Shown here in pieces: positions 44,995 to 57,897 of a DNA stretch of 64,000 bases (within the stretch, counting starts at the first letter, position 1; the number at the start of each line of letters is the position of its first letter). Made by a program: the position numbers and the translations under genes. A model generated the notes under the pieces. The model ran no database searches. It was not told the DNA's origin and saw only the letters and a program-made list of their open reading frames with translations. The stretch lies in assembly GCA_947359465.1 (NCBI GenBank), contig OX375873.1, forward strand, positions 44,178,437 to 44,242,436, given 5' to 3'. Origin of the DNA: Metellina segmentata. Taxonomy: Eukaryota; Arthropoda; Arachnida; Araneae; Tetragnathidae.

Positions 44995-47900
44995 ATCAGT
45001 TTGGATTATAAAACACCCCATCTCTGAATATGAAGTTGACACACACTTTGTTTTTCGGTGACGAAATGTCTCTCAGTCTGAAGCAATTTGTTTCGAATAT
45101 AATATAACCCCTTGGAAGAAACGAAAATGAGATATCCCGTTTTTGTGGATTCCAGAACCACGAACTGTGGCCACACACACGAAAAAAGAAAATACCGCAT
45201 AACTTTATTTCTATCTCTTCACCTAAAAACTTCTTTCCTCGAGACACCATGAACCGATGACGTCATAAATCCTTACAGTAAAAAAATTCTGCTGAGTCTT
45301 TCCTAGCTCTGGATATTTTTCGCTTCAAAAGACTCTAATACGATAGACGTTTCAAATGAAATATATTTATACAAAGAGAAGTATAAAAAGGAAGAGAAAA
45401 GATATAGATTTTTCATTCTTTCGAGATTTCTTTTTCTTCCTGGAGTATGTCAAATACGCTAAGGCGCATAACAATAAAAATTTTATGGGGCAGAAATGAA
45501 AGAAAAAAAAGTGGAGATAAAATTGAGTACGCACCTATCTGAGGGAAATCTTGCCCTGTATAAAACGCCTTTGAATAGAATATTATGGTATAAAAAATAC
45601 AAACATTTTTTACAGCTTGTACGTGATTAGATAAATTTTGATGCCTTTATAATGTCCAAATACGTTAAAAAGATGATCAAAAGCATAAATATTTCCGTCT
45701 TTGCTGTAAGATGAAATTCATTAGATAAAAACTTGGTAAATGGATTGACTAAAGATTATAAAATACACCTTAACCTGAACATTCATTTTGCATTTTGCAA
45801 GAGAAAGGTATATCTTACAATGGAAAGCTCATATTTTCTTTTCTGTTTGTGATAATAACTAAGTAAATTTACAGATTGGAAAAAAAAAGAATTCAAATCA
45901 AAATCTGTCTGTAAATCAACTGATGTTGCCAAAAAGAAACAATTAAAATATATAAATGTCGTGGAAACAAGATCAAGACAATGTAATGCAAATAAGAGAC
46001 GTGAAAATAGTATAACTATTTACAGAACGTTTAACATTTGAAACATGAACACTGATTTTGCAAAATGCAAGGAAAAGGAGCAAGGAAAATTTATATTATT
46101 TTTGTTAACGTTTTTATGGCAAATTCTAAATGAATCTGCACCTTGAAAATAAACGACAAACAAAAATACAAATTTGTTCGTAACTCAACTCACGTTGCCA
46201 AATGAAAATAATTAAAGTATAGTAATGTGTATTGAAAATGAGAACATACTATATGTAAAACAATATAATGTAAAGGAGAACGTGTAAAAATAATATAACT
46301 GTTTTACAGAACGTTAAACATTTGAAATATTTTCATACTGATATTTCTATTCTTAATCTTTTTCTTATAATAAATGCTGAATAAATCCGAGCATTAAAAG
46401 TAAATAAAAAATAAATAAATAATATAACTATAGAATAGAATGTTGATATATTGTTCAAAGTGAGTGGGAACATAAATACAACCAGTTTTATCCTGTAAGG
46501 AGAAATAAAAACGTTATTCAAAAAGTAATGCCTGTAATGTTTTTAGCAGAAATTTAATTAACTAATCCCTTGGTTAAGTTAACGATACAACATTAAAAAG
46601 AACAAACTAATTTCTAACGATAGGTAATTAGTAAAACTATAAATTCAATTAAAATAGAACTTGGAAATTAATTAACTTTTTATTTTTTACTGTACGCAGA
46701 ATTTCTCTATCGTTAACTTAAGATTGATACAAGATAGTTTCGTTGTGCTTACAATGGTAATGGTGTTCTAATTTAATTTAAGTGTTTCCTTGAGCTTTGG
46801 TGATGCTTTAATTTAAGACCTTCCCAATTATAAATATAGCTTAATTTTATGAAAATGAAATGACTGAAAGTGGAGAATATGTCCAATCAATATTTTGTTT
46901 ACCAAACTATGGCCTAATTAACTTTGGGACAATAGTTACTAACCTTAATGAATAATAGACGTGACGTGTGTATTGAAGTAAAATGTAGAACTGGCTGAGT
47001 TTTGTCGTTGAAGAAATTTTATAATCGTTATTTTTATCAAAATTTTATTAACATTAAAGGTTAGTTCAATTAACATTTTTTAAAGAAATAATCAAGAAGA
47101 AAGGGATGAAAATTTGCATAGAAAAGTTCTTAGGAATCGACTTTCATCAAAATATAACAGAGTAGCAAACCTTGTGTTATACTATTATTCATAGTTAACT
47201 TTGTATTAGAAAAATTCATTTAAGTACTCAAACTATAGGTATATTTTATTTTAGTTCTTAATTTAATAAAAAAAATTTGATATAGGTTTGAAAATCAGAG
47301 CGAAATTTGGATATTACCATTGAAAATTAGGAAGTCTGTGCGCAATTTGAAATAAAGATGACCCCTTTGAAAATTTTATGCATATGAATCTACAGAAGAT
47401 TATTCTAGATTAGATGGAACCTTTGATAATAAGCTATTCATATAGAATAAAATAGTCATAAGTTTGCAAAGTGATTGGTAAAAATCTGTTTGTGCATTGT
47501 TTCTTAAGAATTTGATTTATAAATTCAGAATACTGATTTGTGATTAAATAACGAATTTGCAGGTTGAATTATTATGTTCAGAATTGATAAATGAGCAACT
47601 GCATTTAAATTAACTTGAAAATTTTCCAATCTGGAAGGATTTATTCATTTTGTTTTGCAGAAATTAGTATGTGAAAGTCAAAAAGATATGAGTAAAATTG
47701 TCCTTGAGAATATTTCCCGATTATAGTGTGAAGACAGACACGCAAAAATGGTATATATTAAATATACAGAATTTGACAAAAGGCAATAAAGACATTTCAT
47801 TCCATTAACTATGAAAATGAAAAACAATTATTTTTGTTTTGATACTGAGATACAGCTGACGTAATAAAATATCACATAATAGTAAAGAGCAATAGATAAT

Positions 47901-49010
47901 TATTTTATCCACTTAGAGTAGAGTAAACTGTATTTATGAAAATGATATGTTTACTTAGAAATAATTTTATAATAATTTTAAACGCACACAGAGGCTAAGA
48001 CTGATTTATAAAAAAGTTAACGTTATTCTACTGGCTTTTAAGTTTTACTTAGAATGTTTCGAAAGGTTTTCATTTTTGAGCACCAGTTTATTAGAATGCT
48101 TCTATATTACTGAAAATTCTATTTTTATTTTTTGATTAACACTCCTACCTCTCGTTCTAAAAGTGATGTTGGTCTTGGAGTTACGACTAATTATTGGATA
48201 GTGATTGATTCTTTGAGAATTTTAACGATTCTTTGAATCTAATACTTAGTAATAAATATTAGGATCCTAATACTTATTGCTAAGTTGAACCTAGCAATTT
48301 GTAATAAGTATTAGGCTCAAAAATTAGTTTTTTTAGATGTAGTAAGTTTTGCAGTAGTTTACTTGATAATTGTGAAGCAAGTTCACTAGGGTGGAAAGAA
48401 AGAAAAAAAAAGTCGAATTTCACAGGAAAAAATTCTAACAGTGAAAAATGCTTATTAGTCTACTTCAGATAAACATGGGTGGGACTCGAAGTCCTGTCAT
48501 CTCTCCGAAGTAAGTCCTGGCTTGTAACGAAAACGACCAGAACAACGACAAAACAGAAGATATCAGGTAGACACTTTTATAGACGAGTATTGGTCCTGCT
48601 AGGTTATCCTTAGGAAAACCACATGGTATGCGTCCATTTCTAGGGAATTCGGGCTAATTTTGATATTGATGTTTCATACGAATTAAGCTTTCTAAAATGT
48701 TTTGCGAGTTTCTAAGACTGAAAATCATTGTTTAGGTTACTTTAACACTCCCCACCTGAAGAAAACCTTGGCTAGAAGGATTTTCGTTGGTGTTTTGCGT
48801 GACAATCAAAATGCCAGAATTCGAACTTGTGTGTTAAATATGAATTAACCTTTTTCACTATTAGAATGTGCCGGCGAAATCAGATTTTTTTTCGGTTCAC
48901 CCTAATACATGCTCCGCGAAATCTGTATTTTTTGTTTACCAGGATGGCTTCCAACAGTTTTAGACGTTTTGACCGATAGAATCTTTCCTAAGATTCTTTC
49001 AATTAATTAA
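44995..49010. other. AT-rich stretch, one long tandem duplication
   Basis: Apart from the duplication at 45890-46335 nothing is recognised. Small palindromes such as tattaggatcctaata near 48258 are present. The string gggtgggactcgaagtcctg near 48478 is only weakly like a reversed pol III B box. Confidence 0.45.
45890..46335 (+). repeat. Two diverged tandem copies, about 284-bp period
   Basis: gttgccaaa..gaaa.aatta, then agacgtgaaaatagtataac / gaacgtgtaaaaataatataac, then tttacagaacgtt.aacattt, occur twice. The marker acagaacgt is at 46022 and 46306. It is AT-rich and has no coding content. Confidence 0.7.
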
Positions 49011-49459
49011 GGCACACATCCGGTTTTTTAACGTGCGGTTCCGCTGCGGCACCGAAGCCCAACTATGCACACATAACCGTGAAATGACACAAGTACTCAT
49101 TTCGCGCCATTTGCGATAAATATTCTATCGAAGAAAACGTGTTTATTTCGCTTACTTGGTGTACAAAAAAGTATATTTTGAAACAAAATAGACGTTACTG
49201 GATACAACCATTTATTAAACATTATTTATATTATATTTATTTATGAAAACAAGGTACTTCAGAACGGAGACGCGTGTGCGGCGAGCTGCTGCATCGTGAG
49301 GAACTGCGGAACAATTTGCACGCAAGCTGGAAGTGCGTCATCGCAGCGGCGCCGGAGTCATGTGTGCACTTCTCCATTGGATCTAATGTATCTCAGACCG
49401 CACTTGCGTCGTGACAGCGGCGCCGCACGTTAAAAAACCGGATGCGTGCACCGGGCCTA
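49011..49459 (-). mobile_element. Second copy of the CCCGGTGCACACATCC MITE
   Basis: The right end aaccggatgcgtgcaccggg with ccta and the interior (gatctaatgtatctcagacc, gcacttgcgtcg, gcgccgcacgtt; ataaccgtgaaatgac) match 9757-10199 in inverted orientation. The left end is shorter (ggcacacatccggtttttta), so about 8 bp of terminus are lost. Confidence 0.85.
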
Positions 49460-49659
49460 TGTGTCTGTTTTGTCAATAAGTGTGTTTTAGTATCGAAGCA
49501 GTGGAAGCCTTTTTTTTTTAAATCTCGCGATTCACAGAGATTGAACAAATTGACAATTTAGCAATGGTAATTTTAGCAATTTTGGGAACAAATAATCCTT
49601 ACTTTGAGACACTTAGAAGTATCTAATATTGTTTAGAAAATCGAATTTCCTTCTTATAG

Positions 49660-51060
49660 GCTTCGTATTTTGTAAAAACAAAGTCTATGATGTTGAAATA
49701 TTCGATTTAAATGAATGCATGTGAAGTATTTTAATGTCGTGTAGTAGTAGTGTATGAAAAATAGATTAGAAGAACATGATTTCGGATATGCTCATAGTTG
49801 GGATACGAAAGTAGAGTTTAGCAAAATATGAAGCCCATAATATTGAAATTTGAGCAGATGAGTCACTATATTGTAGTAGTATACAATATCGTAGTAGTAA
49901 TTTCTAAACGAAATTAAAACAACCTGAAGACATTGTAGCGGTATTCATATCATCAGTAACTTGAGATAAGCAAAGAAATTTAGTGTTTTGCAAAACGAAA
50001 TCTATAATTCAAAAATTCAAGTAAAATGAGTGCACTAGTAGTTCGATGCAGGTAGTAGTAGTTAACGAAGAAATTAATAAGAACGCGAGTATATTGTCGC
50101 GGCATTCATATCATACGCAACTTGAGTACTGCTAAGACATTACTTTGCAAAATGAAACATATGATACCAAAAAAAAAAAAAAAAACGAGAGCATGTAGGT
50201 AGTTTAAAATAGGGTAGTAATATTTTACGAACGAACACATTTCAAGAAACTAAAGACACTGTAGTGGTATTCATATCGTTCTGAACGTGGGATATGCCAA
50301 GACATTGTGTTTCGTAAAACTCGTAGAATATAATTTTGAAATTTCAGGAAAATGAATTCAATGTCACGTAGTAGTTCACTAATAAATTATAAGAGCCTAA
50401 ATGTATTCTGATTGAGTGGTATTTATTTGTACTTAACTTAAGGTATGCTAAGAAATTAGAGTTTTGAAAAACGAAGTCTATAATACCGAGTAAAATGAGT
50501 GCATCAGTAGTTTAAAGTAGGTTGAAGTAGTTTACGAAGAAATTATAAGAACCTGAGGATATTGTAGAGGTATTCATATCGTTCGTTACATGGGTAATGC
50601 TAAGAAATTTACTGTTTCACAAAACGAAGCATATCAAACCGAAATTATAAAAAGAAAACGAGTGCATATATACTGTACTATTAGTTTACAAATAAGCACA
50701 TTTCAAGAGCCTAAAGAAACTGTAGTGGTATTTATATTGTCCTTAACGTGGGATATGCTAAGACATTAGTGTTTCGTAAAACTCAAAGAATCTAATATTG
50801 AAATTTCAGAAAAAAAAAGCTCAATGTAATTAAGTGTTTCGCAAAATACGATGCCTATAACATTAAAATTTGAGTAAAAGGATCGAATTTATAGTTCAAT
50901 GCAGGTAGTAATAGTTTACGAACAATTTATAAGAACCTGAGGATGTTATAGCTTTATTCATAACGTCCGTAAACTTGGGATATGCTAAGAAATTAGTATT
51001 CTGCATAATACGAAATCTGTAACATTGAAATTCTAGAAGAATGAATGTGGTGCAGCGCGT
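49660..51060 (+). repeat. Diverged satellite array, about 150-165-bp units
   Basis: The marker g(g/c)tatt(c/t)at begins at 49941, 50102, 50267, 50419, 50570, 50728 and (diverged) 50953, with spacings 161, 165, 152, 151, 158 and 225. Each unit repeats the order: gatatgctaagaaatta, gttttgcaaaacgaa, tctataat..tgaaatt, a gag.aaaatgagtgca block, a gtagtagttt.cgaa block, and aacctgaggatattgta. Units differ at many positions and carry indels. No coding content. Confidence 0.85.
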
Positions 51061-52017
51061 ACACTTAAATCTAATATTCCATCAAGGACCGTTTTTAGTG
51101 TAAACGAAATCAAAGTGTTTGATGATTCTGATATCGATAGTAAAAAAATTTAAGAAGCAATTTAATCTTGGCGCTTGAGATTGCCTTCGAGGACTTTACG
51201 ATTCCAACCCCCAGTTTTAAACTGTGATAACTTTTTTGCTTCTAATATATTTTTCCTGCGGTGAGGCTAAGAAAGGAATATTTCCCCCTTTGGTATTCTG
51301 ATCGGAGGGGTATAAACGAATTTTTCCGTAGCTTGGGCAGTAAAAGTTTTATGTTTCCTCCTCTGATCTTGCTCATGCGCATATTTTTTAACCCCAGCGT
51401 ACTAACACAGGTCGAAAGGTAAGCGTAAGAAATTTCTAGATGATGAGTGTGTGGACATTTTGGGCCACATTCTACACCGAGTCCGGAGGCGACGAAGCGA
51501 GATAAATTGAAAAACCTTTTGTGGTAACAATACAGAGAATAAAAGTGAAATGAGATTTCTCTTCACAAAAGTTTGATGCGTATTTTTCCGTGTTATAAAA
51601 CTTCAGAAACATAAAGCTTTTAAAATAACTGTTCAAAAAGGAAATTTGCTCTAGTAGAAAAATCTGTTGATATAAGACTTAATTTAGAAACACAATGCAT
51701 TTATTTTTACGTTAAAATAATCCAATGTAAATAATATGCAATATAAACTCGTTGATATAACATCAAATGTAAAAATATGTATAACCAATAGAGTTATGCA
51801 TGTTTAATTATAGCTCTGATATAAGTAGTTTATGTTTACTATACTAATGTAAAACAATTTATGATAACATATAATGTTTCAACATAGAAGAACATACGAA
51901 GCAATTATTTAATTATTATGTGCAATATAACATTTAAATTCATTAACCTTTATATTGAATGTAACGGGATGTTGCTAATTTTTGACAATAAGACATTTTG
52001 TCAACTCCTTAATTTAT
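51061..52017. other. Nothing recognised
   Basis: AT-rich stretch between the satellite array and the SINE cluster; no feature identified. Confidence 0.5.
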
Positions 52018-52210
52018 GTGGGTCGTTGTAGCTGGTTGGAAGAGTAACGGATTAACAACCGGAAGGTTGCGAGTTCAAATCCAACCAAAGACCGTCGTGT
52101 ACAACCATCGTTTGGCGAGTGAAGTGCCAGATTGATCCCGGACCTTCGTCAATAGCCCGTTGTGATGCTTCAGGGTGACGTAGATCCAGTTACCTTTCAT
52201 ACCGAATCCT
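52018..52210 (+). mobile_element. tRNA-derived SINE with a second head type
   Basis: The head gtcgttgtagctggttggaa (A box) and gcgagttcaaatccaacc (B box) differ from the heads at 43024 and 44565. The 3' part, gattgatcccggaccttcgt, caatagcccgttgtgatgct, tcagggtgacgt, is the shared tail module. The middle body is shorter than in type B. A target duplication was not found. Confidence 0.8.
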
Positions 52211-52228
52211 TACTATGAGCATTTTTGG

Positions 52229-52345
52229 TAATTTTTAACTACTACTAGAACAACACAACGGGCTATTGATGACGGACCCGGATCAATCCCCTAAGAGAAA
52301 GATCCGAGGACAGTACCTCGTAATTTTGAACCTCGGTCGTAAAGT
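52229..52345 (-). repeat. SINE tail fragment
   Basis: actagaacaacacaacgggc, tattgatgacggacccggat, gatccgaggacagtacctcg and ttttgaacctcggtcg match the 3' module of the type B SINE in minus orientation. It lacks the head. Confidence 0.82.
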
Positions 52346-52474
52346 TATTCACGTTTCAAACAAGTACATTGTTTTGTAAATGGACTTAAAAGTGTGCCAG
52401 TATGTATCAAAATGTATTTTTAAATATGAACGTTATAATCTAAGCAATATTAATTGTAGTTTTGGTATTTTATT

Positions 52475-52795
52475 AAAAATTAACATCGCACTAGAGCAAC
52501 ACAACGGGATATTAATGACGGTCCGGGATCAATCCCAAAGGGAAAGATACGTAAAAGTAAAGGATTCACGTAATTTTGAACCACGGTCAGATGACGAGGT
52601 TAACACCTGAGCACTCCCCAAAATTCCATACCACGCCAACGTGAGGATATTTGAGTAGGCGACAGATTTTACGCTCACCAGCTCCACGCGCACTACAGCC
52701 TTTGGTGTAATTGAGTTTTCGACTCCCAACCCTCCGGTTTCTAATCCGCGAGCGACTCTACCAAATGAGCTACCGATGCCATAGGTTATTCTATA
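52475..52795 (-). mobile_element. tRNA-derived SINE with a third head type
   Basis: On the minus strand the head is atcggtagctcatttggtag, agtcgctcgcgg, with a B box-like gggagtcgaaaactc. The body (cacgttggcgtgg, ggtgttaacctcgtcatctg) and the tail module (gattgatcccggaccgtcat, cccgttgtgttgctctagtg) are those of type B. The 100-codon frame on the minus strand at 52529-52831 lies entirely in this SINE and is not a gene. Confidence 0.85.
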
Positions 52796-53176
52796 TACTG
52801 ATCCCTTAATGCGTTTCTCTTCATTGCACATTTATATTATTAAAATAAAATTCTTTATAAAATTTCTTGCATTTTCGTTTCTGAAAGTATAAAATTTCAA
52901 AATCCTGACAATGGTAGAAATTTTATAGAGGAAAAGAAACATCCTTCCAACTGCTGCACATTTCTTGTTTAGTTTTCAAAACAATATTTTTTCAATAACT
53001 CCCTTATTCTAAAGTCAGTGCTTTCAAAATACCGCTATCCTCAATGTGATAATTTTCTTTCATACTTGTATCAAAGTATGAATATCAGTAAGTTCAAAAA
53101 TTAGAAACTGCTTAGTTTTGATTTAATGTCTTGTTATAGTAGGCGATTTAGTGTAACTTTTCCTATTACATTTCTA

Positions 53177-53310
53177 TGCCAACCAGTCGATCTAGCAGTT
53201 TGGCTTCTGGATCGAAAGATTCATGGTGCGAATCTGGGGTGCTGCATGCATGTTTGCCCATCTAGAATGAATGCCTTTTCTCTGTAAACCGGTGGTGCCT
53301 AGAATGTCTG
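53177..53310 (+). repeat. SINE head fragment
   Basis: ccaaccagtcgatctagcag, tttggcttctggatcgaaag and ggtgcgaatctggggtgctg resemble a decayed tRNA-like head of the 44565 type, followed by catgcatgtttg. The rest of the SINE is not recognisable. Confidence 0.55.
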
Positions 53311-55794
53311 GTATGTATACGAGGTGTAACTTGAACCTCCCATGATGCTTCTCAGAGTAACGCAAAATATAATTAGCAAATCTTCCTTTGCAATGCCCTA
53401 ATGAGTAATGTTAAATTGTAAACAGAAATTCCAAAATGTGTACTAATTTTATTTCGATTTAAATTATTCTTCGTCGCTTTTAATGCGTCTTGTCAGGCCG
53501 CAGAAAATAGCATGCCGCTATATATGATGGGAAGGTGTCCCAGTAATTAGAGGGTTCTGCAAGGACAAAGATGGCTACCGATTACTCAACATCCGGAGGT
53601 CGGAAGGTCTGCAGTTCTCACCTCTGGAGACCATTATATGGAGGCATCAAAATAAAAAGGAAAAGTGCTCACGAAATAGGAAACACATGCAAAGAAGCAA
53701 TTTCAGAAGTCCCCGAAGAAAAGAAAAATCATGTTTGCTCTCACATGAAATGTATATACACACAAGTACTAGAACTAAAAGAATCTAAAGGATCTAAAAA
53801 AGAAGGCAAGGTTCTTCCACCCTTTGGTGGTGTGGAGAGAAAGACTACGAAAAACAAAAACTGAATCAACGCGAAAGAAAGTGAAATTGGAATCTAAAAG
53901 CAGAATCGCCTTTTTCAGTGAGGGAAGGGAAAGTTTCTCGACTAAGAAGAGAATACGGGAATCTGCCCCCCTTTCTTTTCGCAGACTTTTCGAAAGTGTA
54001 TAGGGTTCGGCTTCGAATAAAGATAGAAATATGATGAATTTTCGATTTCCTCTACATGTCTGCGAGTGTTTTGTAAGCTTTACGGAAGGAGAATCTGAAT
54101 ATTTTTGGAAAGTGCGCAACAGACTGTTTTTGACGAGTGCTGGAGTTGTATTCGCGAGTATTGCATTTAATTTTGACATTAGCACATTGGAAAATTGATG
54201 TTACGGTGATTATCAGTTTCAACTCTTGATACTGAAACAAACTAGTAATTGGATTAAAAGGATTATAATCATTGAAATTTTAGTGGTAAATGGTACATGT
54301 AAAATGGTGTGTGTAAACACACCTAGTTTAATTACTACGTATTTCACATACAGCATGTTTCAGGGAACCAAAGAGTATTTCATGGTTCATGTTGGTCGTA
54401 CTGTTATATGACCTACTATAATTGTAAAAAATGAACTCAAATAATAAAATTTGGAGAGTCCTTACACTTTTTATCCGGTACAATAGAGGCCGTGACTCTT
54501 GAACCTCGATAAAATATACGTGTGACAGGAAATGCGAAAATGTCCTTTCCAGATTTGTGAGTAGACACATCCGATGTCTATCCGTTGTTTAGAGCCATAA
54601 GGCATTTCCAACTGGCCTTAATTATAACACTGAAAAAGCCTCCCTAAGTCGTCTTCTGCCTTGCGTTGCTCTGGCAAGAAAGAATGTCCGTGGAAGGTCT
54701 TATCAAGTGTTGGACGTTTTAAGATAATTTGGACTCATGGACTTGGTTTAGCTAGACCTTAAGAAATAAGTAACAATAATTATATTGGAAGTTAATTTTT
54801 GAATATTGGCGAGTTACGGTTATAGTATTACTCCTCTAGACTTATGTAATGGCTGAATTAAATAGATACTGTAACTAGTTAACTGATTTCCAATTGTGTG
54901 GATTGACAAGAACTGCATTTCATCATGTGTGGTCCTGCAATGAATGATTACGAAAGTTTGACTTCTTTGTTGCTCTTTTCAGTCACAAAAGTGTGAGATA
55001 CAATGCAAAGTAAGGCTTTTTGGTGGAAAGAGAGAAGTATTAACTATGATAAAATTAGAAGCATTGTCTGTGTTATCACAGGGCTTCAGACAATACTTGA
55101 AAAGTATATTCATATCAATGGTAATTCAACTGTTCATTATGGAAAATGCATCAAATTGTGTGCTGATGGTATAGAGCGCACCTGAAATGTGTCAGATTTT
55201 TAACAAGCAACCATCTGGATTCTCTGTAAGTTCGCATTACAAAGTCACGTCCACCAATCACCAATGTGGCGGACGATGGTAAGGCATGCAACTTCAGTCT
55301 ACCTAAGAGTACTTCATGGTTGAGATTCATTGCACTAATCAACCATGCTATATTGCATTATAAGTTAATTTTTATAGTGTAGATCAAGTTCTTCATACCA
55401 CACACAGTTGTGAAATTGAAAAGTTCCATTTTTTAAAAAGATAATTATTCCTCGAGACATCCTGATTTAAAACTTTTGTGTTCATTATCAGTTTCAAGGA
55501 CCGTTTTAAAAGTGAAAAGATGCGAGTACAAAATGTGATTAAATTCACGCTTTATCTACTAAAACAGCTTTCATAAAAAAAACTCATTAAAATACCAAGT
55601 AAAGAGATTTAAGTCCGTAATTTAATTTGACGTAACCATGAATACGCTTCCTTTAAAAACATAAACTTTTTTGTTTTACAAATTACAAAGAAATTTTTTA
55701 ATGCGTTATTTGTAAATGTATTTTGTAAAAATGTGTCTTTATACTAAGAATGAATTGTACATCCTACAATTAGGTATGTGTTTTAGGTATTTTT
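53311..55794. other. No supported gene; overlapping frames on both strands
   Basis: A 97-codon frame (53571-53864, +) and a 136-codon frame (53775-54185, -) overlap on opposite strands in a purine-rich stretch. Neither has a domain I recognise, and both are Lys/Ser or Phe/Ser/Leu-rich, as expected from the base composition. Short strings near 54360 and 55300 (gtatttcatggttcatgttg, gtacttcatggttgagattc) are related to each other and to the inverse of about 2853, suggesting an unidentified dispersed repeat. Confidence 0.4.
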
Positions 55795-56097
55795 TAATTA
55801 ACGTCGTACTGAAGTAACACAACGGGCTATTGACGACGGCCAGGGACCAATTCCAAAGGGAGACTTCATACGAAGGCAATACACATAAGTTTGAAACACG
55901 GTCAGGTTGCGAGGCAACTCCTGAGCTGGCACGCTACTCTCCAAACTTCCACACCACGCCAACGTGAAGACATTTGAGATCACTACAGATTTAACGTGTA
56001 CCAGTACCCTTTGTAGACGATGGTTTTAGGTTGGATTCTAAATCGTAACACTCTGGATGCAAATCAGTCACCCTACCAACTGGGCTATTGCGACCCT
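55795..56097 (-). mobile_element. tRNA-derived SINE, diverged
   Basis: On the minus strand it begins gtcgcaatagcccagttggt, agggtgactgatttgcatcc, a tRNA-like head of yet another sequence. The type B body (cacgttggcgtggtgtggaa, gttgcctcgcaacctgac) and the tail module (tccctggccgtcgtcaatag, cccgttgtgttacttcagta) follow. The B box is degenerate, so this is an old copy. Confidence 0.82.
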
Positions 56098-57479
56098 CCT
56101 TCAATTTGGAAAATACATTATCCTAATTGGAATTTCCTATGTTAAGAGACCAGCATAAAAAGCGTCTTGCATTGTTTCGAATTCATGTCCTCGTGTAATC
56201 ATGTATAATATTTTTGCATTTCTGATTATATTTACACATGATTTGAACACTTTTCCAATTGAAAATACATTTCTATGACATAAAATTATAAAGGTAAACA
56301 CCGGTAAAATATTAATTCCGAATCCTCAAGTACAAGACTAGTACAATTTTACCCTTCTGAAATAAAATCCACTAAAAGTGTAATTTATTTTTATATAGAA
56401 GTTGAATTCGCACCAATTTAAGAGTCCCATAACAGTAGTACTAGTTATTTTTTAATGAAACTAACATTTTTTACACTCCACATAAAAAACTATTAAATGC
56501 ATATAATTTTGCAACCGGTATGCATTAAAAACAGATTTTTTTTATCGTAGAAGCTATGAAAACTTTCTCTCAAATGTACTATCGCATTATGAGAATGTAT
56601 GATAATTTTGAAGTGGGATGTCTTTTGAGTACTATACGGTGGAGTAGTATTACAAAAATTTAAATTGGTATAGTTATGGAAATTCTTGATATTTAAGTAG
56701 TTCGGTAGATATAGCTTTAATTAGCTTTCATATTTCCTAATAACTTTAAATAGTATGAAGAAGTATGAAATGTTAATAGAAATATCTCAATTTTATTTTT
56801 TACCATTATGTTCTTGAAATATTGTTCAAAACTGAGAGAATTTTTTTGAAAAATCATGAAAAGTTTTTGGTACAGTATAAGATTTCTAAATATTTTTATA
56901 ATATGCGCTTCTTTTGTATGACATTGAATATGCTCATAAAATTATGTATGTTTAAAATGTATGAAATGTTCATGCGTATAATTTTAATGAACTTTCTTAA
57001 AACTACATTTGTTTTAACCGTTAGTTTTAATTACCTTTTTCGTTACCGTTTCCTTTATGAATAGATACACTCAAAATGCATGTAAATATTATCACCTGTC
57101 TAGTACATGTATAATTTTTTTCCACTATTTCTGTGCTTTTGCAATTGAATATAGTGTCGTAGTCTTGTTAGGATTATTTTAGGAGTAAATGGTGATATTT
57201 TATAGTGTTCATCCAAATTACTTACAATGCATACTACTAAAGTATTTTAAGTACGAATTCGAATCTATACTTATAAGTCTTAGAATAATCTAAATTTTCC
57301 ATACTTTTAGAATAGTATGAATTAGGAAATATATAAGGTTGCGATTAGTCCAAATCGGAGACTTAAAAAAACAATGACTAGTAAAGATGAAAAAACAAGT
57401 GTTACAGATAAGGTAAAAATAGATATGGCTTCTTTAGTTCTCATGATTGTGGACATTTTGTTCCATCGAAATAGCAAGA
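56098..57479. other. Nothing recognised
   Basis: AT-rich stretch. An isolated arm of the fold-back repeat lies at about 57440-57470. Confidence 0.5.
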
Positions 57480-57800
57480 TATCGCTCTTTGGATAGGTTT
57501 ACCCGTTCATCAGAACCAATACGGAGCTTTGAATATGTTTACCCGACCCTCTGACTAGCTATTACCCTCTGGAAAGGTTTACCTATCCAACATACTCAAT
57601 ATGGCAGTCTGAATATATTTACCTAACCCTCAGACACAATATAGCTCTGAATATGTTTACCCGACCCTCAGACTAGCTATAGCCCTCTGGATAGGTTTAC
57701 CCACCCCTAAGATGCAATATGGCGCTCTGAATATGCTTACCCACTTCTCAGATGCGATATGGAGCTCTAAAATATGTTTATCGGATCGTCATACTAGCTA
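57480..57800 (+). repeat. Tandem array of about 40-bp subunits (left block)
   Basis: Two alternating subunits are visible: ctctggataggtttacccgt followed by a cctcagacccaatatgg block, and ctctgaatatgtttacccga followed by a ccctcagactagctatagcc block. The pair is about 80 bp. Some units have the subunits out of order. The same array reappears at 59490-59890. Confidence 0.85.
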
Positions 57801-57897
57801 CCTTTTCTAAAATCAACTTAGTTACTAGCATTATTGCTTGTAGAATTTTCTTTATTACATAAACCCTTTTCACTATCTCCTATCTATCGTTTCTTAA

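Noticed and set aside
52529..52831. A 100-codon minus-strand frame
   Set aside because: It coincides with a tRNA-derived SINE, including its pol III promoter-like head.
53571..54185. Two overlapping frames of 97 and 136 codons on opposite strands
   Set aside because: Purine-rich composition explains both; no motif, no splice context and no repeat family was recognised.
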